In this document: positions 59,911 to 64,000 of the stretch, in pieces
Layout of the letters: each line of letters begins with the position of its first letter
How positions within the stretch are numbered: position 1 is the stretch's first letter
DNA from: Pedobacter cryoconitis
GTDB lineage: Bacteria > Bacteroidota > Bacteroidia > Sphingobacteriales > Sphingobacteriaceae
Direction of reading: 5' to 3'
Assembly (NCBI RefSeq): GCF_014200605.1
Contig: NZ_JACHCE010000001.1
Coordinates: forward strand, 620,001 to 684,000
DNA length: 64,000 bases
Translations under genes and position numbers: made by a program
The notes under the pieces: generated by a model
Told to the model about the DNA's origin: nothing
Seen by the model: only the letters and a program-made list of their open reading frames with translations
Databases searched by the model: none

Positions 59911-61203
59911 ATGGACTTATTACTCGTGCTGTCTGGGATAATTATCCTGCTGATCCTGATCCTTAAAAAAGTAAGCCCGATGCTTGCGCTGCTGATTGTA
60001 GCGGTGGTAACCGGCTTAATGCTGGGTTTACCTGTGCAAAAGGTAATGAACTCCGTCAGCGAAGGTATAGGTCATACCATGGGAGATATGGTGATGGTGC
60101 TGGCTCTGGGGGCTATGGTTGGTAAACTGGCAGAAGATAGTGGTGCTGCGAAGAAAATAGTCTTTGTACTGGTCCGGATTTTTGGAATTAAGAACATCCA
60201 ATGGGCAGTATTGCTGACAGGTATACTGGTTGGGATCCCTTTGTTTTATAATGCAGGTTTTGTGGTATTAATTCCATTGGTCTTTACGATTGCTTCGGCA
60301 GCTAAACTCCCTAAACTGTATGTGGGTATTCCAATGGCTGCCGCACTGTCTGTTACCCATGGTTTTCTGCCACCTCATCCCGGGCCCGTTGCTTTAGCGA
60401 GTATTTTTCACGCAGATATTGGCCGCACACTTATTTACGGTTTGATCATCAGTATTCCTGTAGCTATTATAGCAGGGGTCTTTTTTCCAAGAGCAATTAT
60501 TAAACTGCCTAAAGGGAACAGGGAACATCAAAAGCTTGACCTGCATGGAGAAGAAAATCTGCCTTCTGCCTTAAAAAGTTTCATCATTGCACTTTCCCCG
60601 ATATTTTTTATTGTAGTAGGTACTGTAGGCGTTTTAATCACTGATAATCTCGCAGCACAGCATATACTTACCTTTATTGCCAATCCTACGGTTGCTTTGA
60701 CAATGGCAATTATCATCACGATATTTATACAGCAGATCCCGATGCAAAAGGCGATGGACTCTTGCGTAGAAGGCGTGAAGAGTATTGCGATGATTATCCT
60801 TATTATTGCTGCGGGAGGTGCTTTTAAGCAGATTCTTGTAGATAGTGGAATTGGTGATCAGGTGAAGACGCTGACAGCTGGTATGAACGTTTCGCCATTA
60901 GTGCTGGGCTGGCTGATTGCAGCTTTACTAAGAGTTACCCTGGGCTCTGCTACAGTAGCAGCACTTACAGCCTCGGGCATGGTAATTCCATTTATTACTG
61001 CCGGGGCCTCACCAGAATTAATGGTACTGGCTGTTGGAGCAGGCAGTTTAATGTTCTCTCATGTCAATGATACTGGTTTCTGGATGTTTAAAGAATATTT
61101 TAACCTGAGTTTGAAAGAGACTTTTAAGACCTGGACAGTGATGGAAAGTCTGGTTTCAGTGCTTGGATTGCTTGGTGTGATCCTGCTCAGTCAGTTTGTA
61201 TAA
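59911..61203 (+). CDS. GntP family gluconate:H+ symporter
   Basis: A 430-residue permease with about 12 hydrophobic helices. Segments such as GHTMGDMVMVLALGAMVGKL, SVTHGFLPPHPGPVALASIF and LRVTLGSATVAALTASGM are hallmarks of GntP/GntT transporters. Gluconate or a related sugar acid is the likely substrate, though fructuronate or a hydroxy acid is possible. The pentose phosphate genes in the window could use gluconate, but they lie 40 kb away and no gluconokinase is seen. Confidence 0.92.
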   Translation: MDLLLVLSGIIILLILILKKVSPMLALLIVAVVTGLMLGLPVQKVMNSVSEGIGHTMGDMVMVLALGAMVGKLAEDSGAAKKIVFVLVRIFGIKNIQWAVLLTGILVGIPLFYNAGFVVLIPLVFTIASAAKLPKLYVGIPMAAALSVTHGFLPPHPGPVALASIFHADIGRTLIYGLIISIPVAIIAGVFFPRAIIKLPKGNREHQKLDLHGEENLPSALKSFIIALSPIFFIVVGTVGVLITDNLAAQHILTFIANPTVALTMAIIITIFIQQIPMQKAMDSCVEGVKSIAMIILIIAAGGAFKQILVDSGIGDQVKTLTAGMNVSPLVLGWLIAALLRVTLGSATVAALTASGMVIPFITAGASPELMVLAVGAGSLMFSHVNDTGFWMFKEYFNLSLKETFKTWTVMESLVSVLGLLGVILLSQFV

Positions 61204-61211
61204 AAGTAAAC

Positions 61212-61295
61212 CAGGTTTCAACCGGCAAATGCAGGAATAACGGGCTACACTGTTTGTGCAGCATATCCATTTGCTTAAAGGCTGGTTGAAACCTG
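61212..61295. repeat. nested inverted repeat between gntP-like and DUF2490 genes
   Basis: Outer arms CAGGTTTCAACC / GGTTGAAACCTG (61212-61223, 61284-61295) and inner arms GCAAATG / CATTTGC (61225-61231, 61268-61274) enclose a 36-nt loop. It lies between converging genes and may act as a long-loop terminator; no T-run follows. Confidence 0.5.
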
Positions 61296-61303
61296 ATTGG
61301 AGA

Positions 61304-62014
61304 TTAGAACCTGGTATATACTGCCAGTTGAACTATATTATTCATGGAATTAGTACTGCTTCCTTTCACGGCCTGATTCATATAACCGGCCTCCAGATCG
61401 AACTTCTTACTAAACCGGTATCCTAATGCCCCATAGGCTCTGTTCTGATCAAAGAAATGACCACTCAGTTTCTCTTTATTTTGAATATTGAAGAAAATTT
61501 CATTTTGCAGTGCTGCAAATAATCCTTTTTCAAAGTTTTTGACTTCTTTCTCTAAGGGGATAATCAAACGGACAAAGTATCTTAGTCTTTGTGCAAATAC
61601 ATCTTCATCACGTATTTTCTCTACAAATCTTTGTTCCAGTCTGAATCTGTGGCTTACACTAATTGTACTGATCTTGTGCTTATGAATGTATTGCTGCCAG
61701 ATTCTATGTTCTGTTAGTTTATGTTCACCCAGATCATCTGCCTGGTTATGGGTTTCACTTAACAGATAGCCGAGTGTAATATCATTTTTATCATTTAAAA
61801 AATAAGTTATACCTGGTCTGAAAAGGAAGTTCTTTACATTACTCCAGTTGTCTGCAGATCTGACCTGAACATCAAGGTGGGTACCCCATTTCTTATTGAT
61901 CTTCGTATTGTTCAGCAGGAATAGCCAGCCGCTATTCTGATAATTGGTTTGGGCATTGATTGTTGTACCGGCAAAGCACAGGACAATCAGCAAAAAAAAG
62001 GAATTACGCTTCAT
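61304..62014 (-). CDS. DUF2490 outer-membrane protein
   Basis: A 236-residue exported protein (signal ending TTINAQ near residue 21). Alternating beta strands such as WGTHLDVQVRSADNWSNVKNFLFRPGITYF and HRFRLEQRFVEK, with a final aromatic residue (LAVYTRF), fit a beta-barrel of the DUF2490 family, found mainly in Bacteroidota. Function unknown. It is convergent with the gntP-like gene and 3' of nothing else. Confidence 0.85.
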   Translation of the reverse strand: MKRNSFFLLIVLCFAGTTINAQTNYQNSGWLFLLNNTKINKKWGTHLDVQVRSADNWSNVKNFLFRPGITYFLNDKNDITLGYLLSETHNQADDLGEHKLTEHRIWQQYIHKHKISTISVSHRFRLEQRFVEKIRDEDVFAQRLRYFVRLIIPLEKEVKNFEKGLFAALQNEIFFNIQNKEKLSGHFFDQNRAYGALGYRFSKKFDLEAGYMNQAVKGSSTNSMNNIVQLAVYTRF

Positions 62015-62083
62015 CTGATTTTATTTGTGTGTCTGGCTAAAATAAGAACAATATTTAGGAATACAGATCTGCCTTGAATAAAA

Positions 62084-62114
62084 AACAGGATTGCATGAGC
62101 AATGCAATCCTGTT
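62084..62114 (-). terminator. intrinsic terminator of M3 peptidase gene
   Basis: Perfect 13-bp stem AACAGGATTGCAT / ATGCAATCCTGTT with a 5-nt loop; on the minus strand a T-run follows. 42 nt after the peptidase stop. Confidence 0.8.
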
Positions 62115-62155
62115 AAATCTTAGCCTGTTGAACCTGAACAGGCAATAAATCCATA

Positions 62156-64000
62156 TTATTTAACGATCAGACCACGGCTTTTCTCCATTGGGCCAATCTT
62201 AGGATCATGGCCTCTGAATTCACGGAACATCTTTCCATAATCTTCTGTATTTCCTTTAGATAGGATCATATCACGGAAACGCTGGCCATTAACCCTTTTT
62301 AGACCACCATTCTCTTCAAACCAGGAATAAGCGTCATCATCCAGCATCTCTGTCCACAGATAAGCATAATAACCAGCAGCATATCCGCCGCCCCAGATAT
62401 GCGAGAAATAAGAAGTACGGTAACGGGATGGTACTTCAGGAAGATCCAGTTTCAGTTGATGTAAAGAGGCCTGCTCAAATTTATCCGTATTTTGCAAAGG
62501 GGCTTTGGCTGAAAGTTTGTGCCATGCCATATCTAAAGATGCAGCAGAAAGGATTTCAGTCAGGTTATAACCCTGATTAAAGGTGGCAGCCTTTTTAATT
62601 TTATCTACCAATACCTGTGGCATTAACTGGCCGGTTTTGTAATGAACAGCATAGTTTTTGAATACCTGCTGATTTAAAGCCCAGTGCTCATTGAACTGAG
62701 AGGGGAATTCTACAAAATCACGTGCCACATTTGTTCCGGATAGGGCTGGATATTTCTGGCTGGCAAATAAACCATGTAAACCATGTCCAAATTCATGAAA
62801 CATCGTAGTTACATCACTAAAGCTAATTAAAGCAGGTTGCCCATCGGCAGGTTTAGTGAAATTACATACATTATAAATTACTGGTTTAGTACCCATTAAT
62901 TTAGACTGGCCAACCAGGTTAGACATCCATGCGCCACCCGATTTGTTATCACGCTTAAAATAATCACAATAGAATAAGCCTATAGTTGATTTATCCTGAT
63001 CGAAGACCTCAAATACTCTGACATCTTTTTGATACACAGGAAGATCATGACGTTCTTTAAATGTTATTCCATAAAGTAGGTTTGCAGCGTAAAAAACACC
63101 ATTCTCCAATACTTTATTCAATTCGAAATAGGGCTTTACCTGGTTTTCGTCCAGATCATATTTTTGTTTTCTCACCTTTTCTGCATAATAATCCCAATCC
63201 CAGGGCTGGATTTTAAACCCTCCTTTTTCCAGATCTGCCTGAGCCTGAATATCAGCAGCTTCGAGTTTCGCTTTCGCAGTAGCAGCGGGAACCAGTTTAG
63301 CAAAAAAGGCATCAACAGCAGCAGGTGTTTTAGCCATCTGATCCTGCAGTTTCCAGGTTGCATAATCAGGAAAACCCATTAATTTAGCTTTGTCTGCACG
63401 AATTTTTGCAATACGTACAATGGTGCTTCTGGTATCATTTGCGTCCTGTTTCTCTGTACGGTCCCAGGAAGCATTAAATAATTTTTCACGTGTTGCCCGG
63501 TTAGTCAGTGCTTGTAAAGAAGGTTGTTGGGTAGTATTTTGCAAAGGGATCAGCCATTTTCCATCTTGTTTATTTGCTTTTGCATTTTGTGCAGCAGCAT
63601 CGAGTTCTCCTGGTGAAAGTCCTGCCAATTCTGCTTTGTCAGCAACGACAAGCGCACCGGCTTTATTTGCTGCAAGTAACAGGTTGGAAAATTTTGCACT
63701 TAAAGAAGCTTCTTCTTCATTTAGTTTTTTTAGTTTGTCTTTATCATTATCTGATAACTTGGCACCAGCCAGTTCAAATTGCTGCTCATAATATTCAACG
63801 AGGCGTTTGTCTTCGTCATCAAGTTTGAGTTGTTCACGGTTATTGTAAATTGTTTGTACACGTTTAAATAATTTGGAGTTCAGGTAAATGGCATCCTGGT
63901 GCGCTGCTTGTTTTGGCGCGATTTCTTCTTGTATCTTTTGTAGTTTAGGATTTGTATTTGCACCTGTTAGTGCGTTAAATACATTATTGGCCCTTGTTAA
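62156..64000 (-). CDS. dcp: M3 family metallopeptidase (Dcp-like), N-terminus beyond window
   Basis: The last 614 codons of an M3 (oligopeptidase/peptidyl-dipeptidase) protein. The zinc site HExxH is in TMFHEFGHGLHGLFAS, and the C-terminal SHIWGGGYAAGYYAYLWTEML is typical of Dcp. The frame is open without a stop from the 62156 end to base 64000 (reading LTRANNVFNALTGAN at the edge), so an internal ATG at 63628 is not the start. Full Dcp proteins are about 700 residues, so roughly 90 or more are missing. It cleaves C-terminal dipeptides from short peptides. Confidence 0.93.
   Translation of the reverse strand, partial: LTRANNVFNALTGANTNPKLQKIQEEIAPKQAAHQDAIYLNSKLFKRVQTIYNNREQLKLDDEDKRLVEYYEQQFELAGAKLSDNDKDKLKKLNEEEASLSAKFSNLLLAANKAGALVVADKAELAGLSPGELDAAAQNAKANKQDGKWLIPLQNTTQQPSLQALTNRATREKLFNASWDRTEKQDANDTRSTIVRIAKIRADKAKLMGFPDYATWKLQDQMAKTPAAVDAFFAKLVPAATAKAKLEAADIQAQADLEKGGFKIQPWDWDYYAEKVRKQKYDLDENQVKPYFELNKVLENGVFYAANLLYGITFKERHDLPVYQKDVRVFEVFDQDKSTIGLFYCDYFKRDNKSGGAWMSNLVGQSKLMGTKPVIYNVCNFTKPADGQPALISFSDVTTMFHEFGHGLHGLFASQKYPALSGTNVARDFVEFPSQFNEHWALNQQVFKNYAVHYKTGQLMPQVLVDKIKKAATFNQGYNLTEILSAASLDMAWHKLSAKAPLQNTDKFEQASLHQLKLDLPEVPSRYRTSYFSHIWGGGYAAGYYAYLWTEMLDDDAYSWFEENGGLKRVNGQRFRDMILSKGNTEDYGKMFREFRGHDPKIGPMEKSRGLIVK

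Noticed and set aside
62156..63628. M3 peptidase starting at ATG 63628
   Set aside because: The frame is open and protein-like up to base 64000, so this ATG is internal and the gene is cut by the window edge.
1..64000. tRNA or rRNA genes, CRISPR arrays, complete insertion sequences, replication origin
   Set aside because: Looked for on both strands by eye; none recognised.

Overview
The window looks like chromosome of a Bacteroidota member, most likely Sphingobacteriaceae and Pedobacter-like. The evidence is the AT-rich intergenic DNA, candidate -7 promoter elements of the Bacteroidetes form TAnnTTTG, many secreted or lipoprotein hypotheticals of Bacteroidetes type (DUF2490, GLPGLI-like, permuted NlpC/P60), and the gene families themselves. 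Genus assignment is inference; there is no rRNA, and I saw no tRNA, IS element or CRISPR array. Both ends cut genes: a luciferase-like oxidoreductase on the left and an M3 peptidase on the right.

Layout. 1-6.1 kb: oxidoreductase fragment, small envelope proteins, an MFS exporter behind a dyad operator, ferritin, GNAT, YajQ and a Lys/Ala-rich histone H1-like protein. 6.2-9.2 kb: ppk1-ppx polyphosphate operon. 9.1-14.6 kb (minus strand): a tightly coupled seven-gene biosynthetic operon (FAD oxidoreductase, methyltransferase, type III polyketide synthase, FabZ-like dehydratase, ketosynthase, acyl carrier protein, phosphopantetheinyl transferase), bordered by an ORF6N-type pseudogene. 15.1-19.5 kb: polyphosphate-type glucokinase-gnd-zwf-pgl, the oxidative pentose phosphate pathway. 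19.7-21.1 kb: two secreted proteins. 21.5-28.1 kb: TetR regulator and a three-gene RND efflux operon sharing a repeated palindromic operator.

28.5-35.5 kb: small membrane protein, sbcDC, PAP2 phosphatase, L,D-transpeptidase. 35.8-45.4 kb: START protein, tandem ankyrin proteins (the second with a SHOCT tail), an HxlR / serine hydrolase / MFS divergon, DUF1349, NmrA-like reductase, AraC regulator, CMD-family protein. 45.4-50.1 kb: a membrane-anchored MutS-like ATPase and an ABC transporter operon with a YtrA-type GntR regulator and its operator. 50.3-57.5 kb: assimilatory sulfate reduction (siroheme sulfite reductase with C-terminal extension, SUMT, a siroheme-dehydrogenase/TSUP-permease fusion, APS reductase, CysD, CysN). 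57.6-64 kb: Tsp/Prc protease, GntP gluconate permease, DUF2490 protein and the M3 peptidase.

Metabolic links: polyphosphate made by Ppk1 could serve the PpgK-like kinase that heads the pentose phosphate operon, giving glucose 6-phosphate and NADPH. The most promising little-described system is the type III PKS operon. It combines a ring-forming synthase and ring-tailoring enzymes with its own carrier protein, condensing enzyme and dehydratase, and probably makes a methylated, oxidised phenolic lipid or a polyene-linked phenol. The second is the siroheme/TSUP fusion in the sulfur operon.
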